Positions 1 to 10,299 of a DNA stretch of 64,000 nt are shown here, in pieces (position 1 is the first letter of the stretch; every line of letters starts with the position of its first letter). The stretch comes from Osmia lignaria lignaria (taxonomy: Eukaryota; Arthropoda; Insecta; Hymenoptera; Megachilidae), in NCBI RefSeq assembly GCF_051020975.1, contig NC_135038.1:804001-868000 (forward strand). The letters are read 5' to 3'. A program made the translations under genes and the position numbers. The notes under the pieces were generated by a model. That model saw nothing but the letters and a program-made list of their open reading frames with translations. It was not told the DNA's origin and did not search any database.

Positions 1-134
1 ATATTACAATATATCTAATGTAGATATAGTAATAATGATATTGTTATTAAATGTACATTGATCTGAGGGAATGAATCAGTATATTACATTATATCGAATG
101 TAGATATGGTACTAATGATATGGTTATTAAATGT

Positions 135-214
135 ACATTGATCTGTGGGAATGAATCAGTATATTACATTATATCTAATGTAGAAATGCTAATAATGATA
201 TTGTTATTAAATGT
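135..214 (+). repeat. Canonical 80-bp satellite unit (reference copy)
   Basis: This unit is a convenient reference. It starts at ACATTGATCTG and ends before the next ACATTG at 215. In order it holds a GATC (MboI/DpnII) site, a TGTGGGAATGAATCAG block, an inverted pair TACATT...AATGTA near the middle, and a distal TTGTTATTAAATGT block. In most other units the centre reads TATCGAATG, giving a TaqI site (TCGA) and the only regular CpG; this copy has TATCTAATG. The middle block in most units is TGTAGATATAGTACTAATG, which adds an RsaI site (GTAC). The start point chosen is arbitrary, as in any tandem repeat. Confidence 0.95.
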
Positions 215-293
215 ACATTGATCTGTGGGGATCAATCAGTATATTACATTATATCTAATGTAGATATGGCAATAATGATATTGTTATTAATTG

Positions 294-313
294 TACATTA
301 CATATGTAATGTA
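294..313. repeat. Perfect 20-bp palindrome, CATATG centre
   Basis: TACATTACATATGTAATGTA equals its own reverse complement and includes an NdeI site. It sits at the head of a 51-bp unit. The same 20 bases appear at 2218-2237, 3169-3188, 3671-3690, 4333-4352 and 6260-6279, and at many later 51-bp units. It could extrude as a small cruciform or form a hairpin in single-stranded DNA or RNA. It also contains ATTA/TAAT half-sites around an E-box-like CATATG. Any protein binding is speculation. Confidence 0.93.
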
Positions 314-345
314 GATATACTACTAATGATATTGCTATTAAATGT
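295..345 (+). repeat. 51-bp truncated unit, palindromic type
   Basis: The unit runs from ACATTACATATG to the next ACATTG at 346, only 51 bp. Relative to the canonical unit it lacks 29 bp covering GATCTGTGGGAATGAATCAG and adjoining bases. The deletion brings the two inverted half-sites together. It is normally preceded by a unit ending TTATTAATTG, which lacks the usual ATTAAATG, and its body reads GATATACTACTAATG. The class recurs many times, for example near 2219, 3170, 3672, 4334 and 6261. Confidence 0.92.
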
Positions 346-425
346 ACATTGATCTGTGGGAATGAATCTGTATATGACAGTATACCTAATGTAGATATAG
401 TAATAATGATATTGTTATTAAATGT

Positions 426-476
426 ACATTACTTATCTATTGTAGATATGGTACTAAGGATATGGTTATGAAATGT
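426..476 (+). repeat. 51-bp truncated unit, non-palindromic type
   Basis: ACATTACTTATCTATTG begins this 51-bp unit, and the next ACATTG is at 477. It carries the same 29-bp loss as the palindromic type but keeps TATC in the centre. A sister form reads ACATTACATATCTAATG (for example near 3301 and 8456). Both follow a unit with GACATTATACC or GACAGTATACC, so a pair of one 80-bp unit and one 51-bp unit is itself a repeated module. Confidence 0.9.
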
Positions 477-636
477 ACATTGATCTGTGGGAAAGAATCA
501 GTATATTACATTATATCGAATGTAGATATAGTGCTAATGACATTGTTATTAAAGGCACATTGATCTGTGGGAAGGAATCTGTATACTACATTATATCGAA
601 TGTAGATATAGTGCTAATGATATTGTTATTAAACGT

Positions 637-714
637 ACATTGATCTGTGGGAATGAATCAGTATATTAGATTATATCGAATGTAGATATTGTACTACTGA
701 TATGGTTATTAAAT
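637..714 (+). repeat. 78-bp unit class (2-bp loss at the unit junction)
   Basis: Here the junction reads TTAAATATATTGATC where the canonical form is TTAAATGTACATTGATC, a net loss of 2 bp. The class recurs dozens of times, usually preceded by the variant GTACTACTGATATGG, so the junction change and the ACTACTG variant travel together as one subfamily. Units of 78 bp are multiples of 3, which is why translated frames stay open where they cluster. Confidence 0.9.
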
Positions 715-925
715 ATATTGATCTGTGGGAATGAATCAGTATATTACATTATATCGAATGTAGATTTAGTACTAATGATATTGTTATTAAATGTACATTG
801 ATCTTTGGGGATCAATCAGTATATTACATTATATGTAATGTAGATATGGTGATAATAATATTGTTATTAATTGTACATTACGTATGTAATATAGATATAC
901 TACTAATGATGTTGTTATTAAATGT

Positions 926-1161
926 ACATTGATCAGTGGGAATGAATCAGTATATTACATTATATCGAATGTAGATATGGTGCTAATGATTTTGTTATGA
1001 TAGGTGCATTGATCTGTGGGAATCCATCAGTATATTACATTATATCGAATGTAGGTGTGATACTAATGATATGGTTATTATTTGTACATATCTGTGGGAA
1101 TGAATCAGTATATTACGTTATATCGAATGTAGATATAGTACTACTGATATGGTTATTAAAT
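926..1161 (+). repeat. Recurrent three-unit block (GATCAGTGGG / CATCAG / CATATCTG units)
   Basis: Three units of 80, 80 and 76 bp occur in a fixed order: a GATCAGTGGG unit ending TTTTGTTATGATAGG, a unit with GGGAATCCATCAG and GTAGGTGTG, and a unit starting ACATATCTGTGGG that has lost 2 bp at its head and, here, 2 bp at its tail. The GTTATGATAGGTGC signature recurs near 997, 5036, 7653, 9794, 16552, 18453, 20723, 22972, 26588, 30790, 34223, 38218, 39826, 44693, 49686, 58436 and 60576, 17 copies in all. Spacing ranges from about 1.6 to 8.7 kb, so the block is a reusable module rather than a clock-like higher-order repeat. In later copies the third unit often continues into a GTGCTAATG unit instead of the ACTACTG one. 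Confidence 0.85.
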
Positions 1162-2182
1162 ATATTGATCTGTGGGAATGAATCAGTATATTACATTATA
1201 TCGAATGTAGATATGGTACTAATGATATGGTTATTAAATGTACATTGATCTGTGGGAATGAATCAGTATATTACATTATATCTAATGTAGAAATGCTAAT
1301 AATGATATTGTTATTAAATGTACATTGATCTGTGGGAATGAATCTGTATATGACAGCATACCTAATGTAGATATAGTAATAATGATATTGTTATTAAATG
1401 TACATTACTTATCTATTGTAGATATGGTACTAAGGATATGGTTATGAAATGTACATTGATCTGTGGGAATGAATCAGTATATTACATTATATCGAATGTA
1501 GATATAGTGCTAATGACATTGTTATTAAAGGCACATTGATCTGTGGGAAGGAATCTGTATACTACATTATATCGAATGTAGATATAGTGCTAATGATATT
1601 GTTATTAAACGTACATTGATCTGTGGGAATGAATCAGTATATTACATTATATCGAATGTAGATATAGTACTACTGATATGGTTATTAAATATATTGATCT
1701 GTGGGGATGAATCAGTATATTACATTATATCGAATGTAGATTTAGTACTAATGATATTGTTATTAAATGTACATTGATCTTTGGGGTTCAATCAGTATAT
1801 TACATTATATCTAATGTAGATATGGTGATAATAATATTGTTATTAATTGTACATTACGTATGTAATGTAGATATACTACTAATGATGTTGTTATTAAATG
1901 TACATTATCAGTGGGAATGAATCAGTATATTACATTATATCGAATGTAGATATAGTGCTAATGATATTGTTATGAAAGGTGCATTGATCTGTGGGAATCC
2001 ATCAGTATATTACATTATATCGAATGTAGGTGTGGTACTAATGATATGGTTATTATATGTACATATCTGTGGGAATGAATCAGTATATTACGTTATATCG
2101 AATGTAGATATAGTGCTAATGATATTGTTATGAACGGTGCATTGATCTGTGGGAATCCATTAGTATATTACATTATATCGAA

Positions 2183-3667
2183 TGTAGATATGGCAATAAT
2201 GATATTGTTATTAATTGTACATTACATATGTAATGTAGATATACTACTAATGATATTCCTATTTAATGTACACTGATCTGTGGGAATGAATCTGTATATG
2301 ACATTATACCTAATGTAGATATAGTAATAATGATATTGTTATTAAGTGTACATTACATATCTAATGTAGATATGGCACTAATGATATGGTTATTAAATGT
2401 ACATTGATCTGTGGGAATGAATCATTATATTACATTATATCGAATGTAGATATAGTGCTAATGATATTGTTATTAAAGGTGCATTGGTCTGTGGGAATGA
2501 ATCAGTATATTACATTATATCGAATGTAGTTATGGTACTAATGATATGGATATTAAAGGTATATTGATCTGTGGGAATGAATCAGTATATTACGTTATAT
2601 CGGATGTAGATATAGTACTAATGATATTGTCATTAAATGTACATTGATCTTTGGGGATCAATCAGTATATTACATTAGATCTAATGTAGATATGGTGATA
2701 ATAATATTGTTATTAATTGTACATTACGTATGTAATGTAGATATACTACTAATGATGATGTTATTAAATGTACATTGATCAGTGGGAATGAATCGGTATA
2801 TTACATTATATCGAATGTAGATATAGTGCTGATGATATTGTTATGAAAGGTGCATTGATCTGTGGGAATCCATCAGTATATTACATTATATCGAATGTAG
2901 GTATGGTACTAATGATATGGTTATTATATGTACATATCTGTGGGAATGAATCAGTATATTACATTATATCGAATGTAGATATAGTACTAATGATATGGTT
3001 ACTGAAGGTATATTGATCTGTGCGAATGAATCAGTATATTACATTATATCGAATGTAGATATTGTGCTAATGATATTGTTATTAATGGTACATTGATCTC
3101 TGGGTAATAATCAGGATATTACATTATATCTAATGTAGAATTGGTAATAATGATATTATTATTAATTGTACATTACATATGTAATGTAGATATACTACTA
3201 ATGATATTCCTATTTAATGTACACTGATCTGTGGGAATGAATCTGTATATGACATTATACCTAATGTAGATATAGTAATAATGATATTGTTATTAAATGT
3301 ACATTACATATCTAATGTAGATATGGTACTAATGATATGGTTATTAAATGTACATTGATCTGTGGGAATGAATCATTATATTACATTATATCGAATGTAG
3401 ATATAGTGCTAATGATATTGTTATTAAAGGTGCATTGGTCTGTGGGAATGAATCAGTATATTACATTATATCGAATGTAGTTATAGTACTAATGATATGG
3501 ATATTAAAGGTATATTGATCTGTGGGAATGAATCAGTATATTACGTTATATCGGATGTAGATATAGTACTAATGATATTGTCATTAAATGTACATTGATC
3601 TCTGGGGATCAATCAGTATATTACATTATATCTAATGTAGATATGGTAATAATGATATTGTTATTAA
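2183..3667 (+). repeat. Segmental copy B1 (partner 12851-14915)
   Basis: About 1.49 kb matches 12851-14915. The offset is 10668 bp at first and 11248 bp after a 580-bp insertion in the partner. Shared rare markers include TTAAGTGTACATTAC, ATGATGATGTTATT, CTCTGGGTAATAATCAGG and TTACTGAAGG. Confidence 0.85.
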
Positions 3668-4071
3668 TTGTACATTACATATGTAATGTAGATATACTAC
3701 TAATGATATTGCTGTTAAATGTACATTGATCTGTGGGAATGAATCTGTATATGACAGTATACCTAATGTGGATATAGTAATAATGATATTGTAATTAAAT
3801 GTACATTACATATCTATTGTAGATATGGTACTAATAATATGGTTATGAAATGTACATTGATCTGTGGGAATGAATCAGTGTATTACATTATATCGAAAGT
3901 AGATATAGTGCTAATGATATTGTTATTAAAGGCACATTGATCTGTGGGAAGGAATCTGTATACTACATTATATCGAATGTAGATATAGTGCTAATGATAT
4001 TGTTATTAAAGGTACATTGATCTGTGGGAATGAATCAGTATATTACATTATATCGAGTGTAGATATAGTGC

Positions 4072-5945
4072 TAATGATATTGTTATTAAATGTACATTGA
4101 TCTGAGGGAATGAATCAGTATATTACATTATATCGAATGTAGATATGGTACTAATGATATGGTTATTAAATGTACATTGATCTGTGGGAATGAATCAGTA
4201 TATTACATTATATCTAATGTAGAAATGCTAATAATGATATTGTTATTAAATGTACATTGATCTGTGGGGATCAATCAGTATATTACATTATATCTAATGT
4301 AGATATGGCAATAATGATATTGTTATTAATTGTACATTACATATGTAATGTAGATATACTACTAATGATATTGCTATTAAATGTACATTGATCTGTGGGA
4401 ATGAATCTGTATATGACAGTATACCTAATGTAGATATAGTAATAATGATATTGTTATTAAATGTACATTACTTATCTATTGTAGATATGGTACTAAGGAT
4501 ATGGTTATGAAATGTACATTGATCTGTGGGAAAGAATCAGTATATTACATTATATCGAATGTAGATATAGTGCTAATGACATTGTTATTAAAGGCACATT
4601 GATCTGTGGGAAGGAATCTGTATACTACATTATATCGAATGTAGATATAGTGCTAATGATATTGTTATTAAACGTACATTGATCTGTGGGAATGAATCAG
4701 TATATTAGATTATATCGAATGTAGATATTGTACTACTGATATGGTTATTAAATATATTGATCTGTGGGAATGAATCAGTATATTACATTGTATCGAATGT
4801 AGATTTAGTACTAATGATATTGTTATTAAATGTACATTGATCTTTGGGGATCAATCAGTATATTACATTATATGTAATGTAGATATGGTGATAATAATAT
4901 TGTTATTAATTGTACATTACGTATGTAATATAGATATACTACTAATGATGTTGTTATTAAATGTACATTGATCAGTGGGAATGAATCAGTATATTACATT
5001 ATATCGAATGTAGATATGGTGCTAATGATTTTGTTATGATAGGTGCATTGATCTGTGGGAATCCATCAGTATATTACATTATATCGAATGTAGGTGTGAT
5101 ACTAATGATATGGTTATTATTTGTACATATCTGTGGGAATGAATCAGTATATTACGTTATATCGAATGTAGATATAGTACTACTGATATGGTTATTAAAT
5201 ATATTGATCTGTGGGAATGAATCAGTATATTACATTATATCGAATGTAGATATGGTACTAATGATATGGTTATTAAATGTACATTGATCTGTGGGAATGA
5301 ATCAGTATATTACATTATATCTAATGTAGAAATGCTAATAATGATATTGTTATTAAATGTACATTGATCTGTGGGAATGAATCTGTATATGACAGCATAC
5401 CTAATGTAGATATAGTAATAATGATATTGTTATTAAATGTACATTACTTATCTATTGTAGATATGGTACTAAGGATATGGTTATGAAATGTACATTGATC
5501 TGTGGGAATGAATCAGTATATTACATTATATCGAATGTAGATATAGTGCTAATGACATTGTTATTAAAGGCACATTGATCTGTGGGAAGGAATCTGTATA
5601 CTACATTATATCGAATGTAGATATAGTGCTAATGATATTGTTATTAAACGTACATTGATCTGTGGGAATGAATCAGTATATTACATTATATCGAATGTAG
5701 ATATAGTACTACTGATATGGTTATTAAATATATTGATCTGTGGGGATGAATCAGTATATTACATTATATCGAATGTAGATTTAGTACTAATGATATTGTT
5801 ATTAAATGTACATTGATCTTTGGGGTTCAATCAGTATATTACATTATATCTAATGTAGATATGGTGATAATAATATTGTTATTAATTGTACATTACGTAC
5901 GTAATGTAGATATACTACTAATGATGTTGTTATTAAATGTACATT
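4072..5945 (+). repeat. Segmental copy A2 (partner 33-1906)
   Basis: Second copy of the A segment. Its left edge falls inside a unit with TATCGAGTG, a different variant from that preceding A1. The breakpoint therefore lies within a unit, in register, as expected for unequal exchange between homologous units. Confidence 0.9.
5889..5908. repeat. Perfect 20-bp palindrome, CGTACG centre
   Basis: TACATTACGTACGTAATGTA is self-complementary. The near-identical segmental copy at 1850-1869 reads TACATTACGTATGTAATGTA, which is one base short of symmetry, so one T/C difference separates a broken from a restored palindrome between two otherwise matching copies. It also contains two CpGs and two overlapping SnaBI sites (TACGTA). 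Confidence 0.93.
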
Positions 5946-6682
5946 GATCAGTGGGAATGAATCTGCATATGAAATTACATCTAATGTAGATATAGTAATG
6001 ATGATATTGTTATTAAATGTGCATTGATCTGTGGGAATGAATCAGTATATTACATTATATCGAATGTAGATATAGTACTAATGATATGGTTACTAAAGGT
6101 ATATTGATTTGTGCGAATGAATCAGTATATTACATTATATCGAATGTAGATATTGTGCTAATGATATTGTTATTAATGGTACATTGATCTCTGGGTAATA
6201 ATCAGGATATTACATTATATCTAATGTAGAATTGGTAATAATGATATTATTATTAATTGTACATTACATATGTAATGTAGATATACTACTAATGATATTC
6301 TTATTTAATGTACACTGATCTGTGGGAATGAATCTGTTTATGACATTATACCTAATGTAGATATAGTAATAATGATATTGTTATTAAATGTACATTACAT
6401 ATCTAATGTAGATATGGTACTAATGATATGGTTATTAAATGTACATTGATCTGTGGGAATGAATCATTATATTACATTATATCGAATGTAGATATAGTGC
6501 TAATGATATTGTTATTAAAGGTGCATTGATCTGTGGGAATGAATCAGTATATTACATTATATCGAGTGTAGATATAGTGCTAATGATATTGTTATTAAAG
6601 GCACATTGATCTGTGGGAATGAATCAGTATATTACATTATATCGAATGTAGATTTAGTACTTATGATATTGTAATTAAATGT

Positions 6683-6812
6683 ACATTGATCTTTGGGGTC
6701 AATCAGTATATTACTTTATGTCTAACGTAGATATGGTGATAATAATATTGTTGTTAATTGTACATTACGTATGTAATGTAGATATGCTACTAATGATATT
6801 GCTATTAAATGT
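6683..6812 (+). repeat. TCTAACG marker module (79 + 51 bp), 12 copies in the window
   Basis: A 79-bp unit with TTTGGGGTCAATCAG (one base lost) and the rare TATGTCTAACGTAG is followed by a 51-bp unit with ATTACGTATG and GATATGCTACTAATG. The TCTAACG word occurs at about 6721, 15620, 24393, 29407, 33451, 39003, 46721, 48543, 52768, 57662, 59433 and 61179. The gaps run from 1.75 to 8.9 kb, and several equal the offsets of the long segmental copies (8899, 4044, 1822, 8411). This makes it a useful tracer of array history. The copy at 39003 has TTGGGCTC in place of TTGGGGTC. Confidence 0.87.
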
Positions 6813-8520
6813 ACATTGATCTGTGGGAATGAATCTGTATATGACAGTATACCTAATGTAGATATAGTGCTAATGATATTGTTATGAACGGTGCATTGAT
6901 CTGTGGGAATCCATTAGTATATTACATTATATCGAATGTAGATATAGTACTACTGATATGGTTATTAAATATATTGATCTGTGGGAATGAATCAGTATAT
7001 TACATTATATCGAATGTAGATTTAGTACTAATGATATTGTAATTAAATGTACATTGATCTTTGGGGATCAATCAGTATATTACATTATATCTAATGTAGA
7101 TATGGTGATAATAATATTGTTATTAATTGTACATTACGTATGTAATGTAGATATACTACTAATGATGTGGTTATTAAATGTACATTGATCAGTGGGAATG
7201 AATCTGTATATGAAATTATATCTAATGTAGATATAGTAATAATGATATTGTCATTAAATGTACATTGATCTGTGGGAATGAATCAGTATATTACATTATA
7301 TCGAATGTAGATATAGTGCTAATGATATTGTTATTAAAGGCACATTGATCTGTGGGAATGAACCAGTATATTACATTATATCGAATGTAGATATAGTACT
7401 AATGATGTTGTCATTAAATGTACATTGATCTTTGGGGATCAACCAGTATATTACAATATATCTAATGTAGATATAGTAATAATGATATTGTTATTAAATG
7501 TACATTGATCTGAGGGAATGAATCAGTATATTACATTATATCGAATGTAGATATGGTACTAATGATATGGTTATTAAATGTACATTGATCTGTGGGAATG
7601 AATCAGTATATTACATTATGTCGAATGTAGATATGGTGCTAATGATTTTGTTATGATAGGTGCATTGATCTGTGGGAATCCATCAGTATATTACATTATA
7701 TCGAATGTAGGTGTGGTACTAATGATATGGTTATTATATGTACATATCTGTGGGAATGAATCAGTATATTACGTTATATCGAATGTGGATATAGTGCTAA
7801 TGATATTGTTATTAAAGGTGCATTGGTCTGTGGGAATGAATCAGTACATTACATTATATCGAATGTAGATATAGTACTACTGATATGGTTATTAAATATA
7901 TTGATCTGTGGGAATGAATCAGTATGTTACATTATATCGAATGTAGATTTAGTACTAATGATATTGTAATTAAATGTACATTGATCTGTGGAGATCAATC
8001 AGTATATTACATTATATCGAATGTAGGTATGGTACTAATGATATGGTTATTATATGTACATATCTGTGGGAATGAGTCTGTATATTACGTTATATCGAAT
8101 GTAGATATAGTGCTAATGATATTGTTATTAAAGGTGCATTGGTCTGTGGGAATGAATCAGTATATTACATTATATCGAATGTAGATATAGTGCTAATGAT
8201 ATTGTTATTAAAGGTGCATTGCTCTGTGGGAATGAATCAGTATATTACATTATATCGAATGTAGATATAGTACTACTGATATGGTTATTAAATATATTGA
8301 TCTGTGGGAATGAATCAGTATATTGCATTATATCGAATGTAGATTTAGTATTAATGATATTGTTACTAAATGTACATTGATTTTTGGGAATGAATCTGTA
8401 TATGACATTATACCTAATGTAGATATAGTAATAATGATATTGTTATTAAATGTACATTACATATCTAATGTAGATATGGTACTAATGATATGGTTATTAA
8501 ATGTACATTGATCTGTGGGA

Positions 8521-8760
8521 ATGAATCAGTATATTACATTGTGTCGAAAGTAGATATAGAACTAATGATATGGTTATTAAGGGTACATTGATCTGTGGGA
8601 ATGAATCAGTATATTACATTATATCGGATGTAGATATGGTACTAATGATATGGTTATTAAATGTACATTGATCTGTGGGAATGAATCAATATATTACATT
8701 ATATCGAATGTAGATATAGTACTAATGATATTGTTATTAAATGTACATTGATCTGTGGGA
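8521..8760 (+). repeat. Exact 240-bp (three-unit) tandem duplication, first copy
   Basis: Base by base, 8521-8760 equals 8761-9000, all 240 positions. The three units carry TGTCGAAAGTAG with TAGAACTAATG, then TATCGGATG, then GAATCAATATATTAC. The partner segment at 17420-17660 has this trio once. Perfect identity suggests a very recent duplication, or an assembly or polymorphism effect. Confidence 0.95.
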
Positions 8761-9000
8761 ATGAATCAGTATATTACATTGTGTCGAAAGTAGATATAGA
8801 ACTAATGATATGGTTATTAAGGGTACATTGATCTGTGGGAATGAATCAGTATATTACATTATATCGGATGTAGATATGGTACTAATGATATGGTTATTAA
8901 ATGTACATTGATCTGTGGGAATGAATCAATATATTACATTATATCGAATGTAGATATAGTACTAATGATATTGTTATTAAATGTACATTGATCTGTGGGA
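8761..9000 (+). repeat. Exact 240-bp tandem duplication, second copy
   Basis: Identical to 8521-8760. It is followed by a TATCTAATGTAGAGATG unit, which in the C2 segment follows the single trio directly. Confidence 0.95.
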
Positions 9001-10275
9001 ATGAATCAGTATATTACATTATATCTAATGTAGAGATGCTAATAATGATATTGTTATTAAATGTACATTGATCTGAGGGGATCAATCAGTATATGACAGT
9101 ATACCTAATGTAGATATAGTAATAATGATATAGTTATTAAATGTACATTACTTATCTATTGTAGATATGGTACTAAGGATATGGTTATGAAATGTACATT
9201 GATCTGTGGGAATGAATCAGTATATTACATTATATCGAATGTAGATATAGTGCTAATGACATTGTTATTAAAGGCACATTGATCTGTGGGAAGGAATCTG
9301 TATACTACATTATATCGAATGTAGATATAGTGCTAATGATATTGTTATTAAACGTACATTGATCTGTGGGCATGAATCAGTATATTAGATTATATCGAAT
9401 GTAGGTATAGTACTACTGATATGGGTATTAAATATATTGATCTGTGGGAATGAATCAGTATATTACATTATATCGAATGTAGATATAGTACTACTGATAT
9501 GGTTATTAAATATATTGATCTGTGGGAATGAATCAGTATATTACATTATATCGAATGTAGATTTAGTACTAATGATATTGTTATTAAATGTACATTGATC
9601 TTTGGGGATCAATCAGTATATTACATTATATGTAATGTAGATATGGTGATAATAATATTGTTATTAATTGTACATTACGTATGTAATGTAGATATACTAC
9701 TAATGATGTTGTTATTAAATGTACATTGATCAGTGGGAATGAATCAGTATATTACATTATATCGAATGTAGATATGGTGCTAATGATTTTGTTATGATAG
9801 GTGCATTGATCTGTGGGAATCCATCAGTATATTACATTATATCGAATGTAGGTGTGGTACTAATGATATGGTTATTATATGTACATATCTGTGGGAATGA
9901 ATCAGTATATTACGTTATATCGAATGTAGATATAGTGCTAATGATATCGTTATTAAAGGTGCATTGGTCTGTGGGAATGAATCAGTACATTACATTATAT
10001 CGAATGTAGATATAGTACTAATGATATGGTTATTAAAGGTATATTGATCTGTGGGAATGAATCAGTATATTACATTATATCGAATGTAGATATAGTACTA
10101 CTGATATGGTTATTAAATATATTGATCTGTGGGAATGAATCAGTATATTACATTATATCGAATGTAGATTTAGTACTAATGATATTGTAATTAAATGTAC
10201 ATTGATCTGTGGGGATCAATCAGTATATTACATTATATCTAATGTAGATATGGCAATAATGATATTGTTATTAAT

Positions 10276-10299
10276 TGTACATTACATATGTAATGTACA
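10276..10299. repeat. Extended 24-bp perfect palindrome
   Basis: The CATATG-centred 20-mer is flanked here by TG on the left and CA on the right, because the next word is GTACATATAC rather than GTAGATATAC. The G-to-C change extends perfect symmetry to 24 bp. The only other fully symmetric 24-bp copy I found is its segmental duplicate at 18935-18958. Copies near 39421, 53191 and 61600 have the same C but a CGTATG centre that breaks symmetry. Confidence 0.9.

Larger units (their letters stand above)
33..1906 (+). repeat. Segmental copy A1 (partner 4072-5945)
   Basis: About 1.87 kb matches 4072-5945 at a constant offset of 4039 bp. I noticed only a few differences, including ACATTATATCG against ACATTGTATCG near 4789 and CGTATG against CGTACG at 1861/5900. 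The match stops at the right where A1 reads ACATTATCAG and A2 reads ACATTGATCAG followed by CTGCATATG. On the left it starts inside the first unit of the window. Confidence 0.9.

Noticed and set aside
135..214. 80-bp unit as an old dimer of two 40-bp halves
   Set aside because: A hand alignment of GGGAATGAATC... with TCGAATGTAG... gives about half the positions matching over 29 bp, too weak in such AT-rich sequence to claim.
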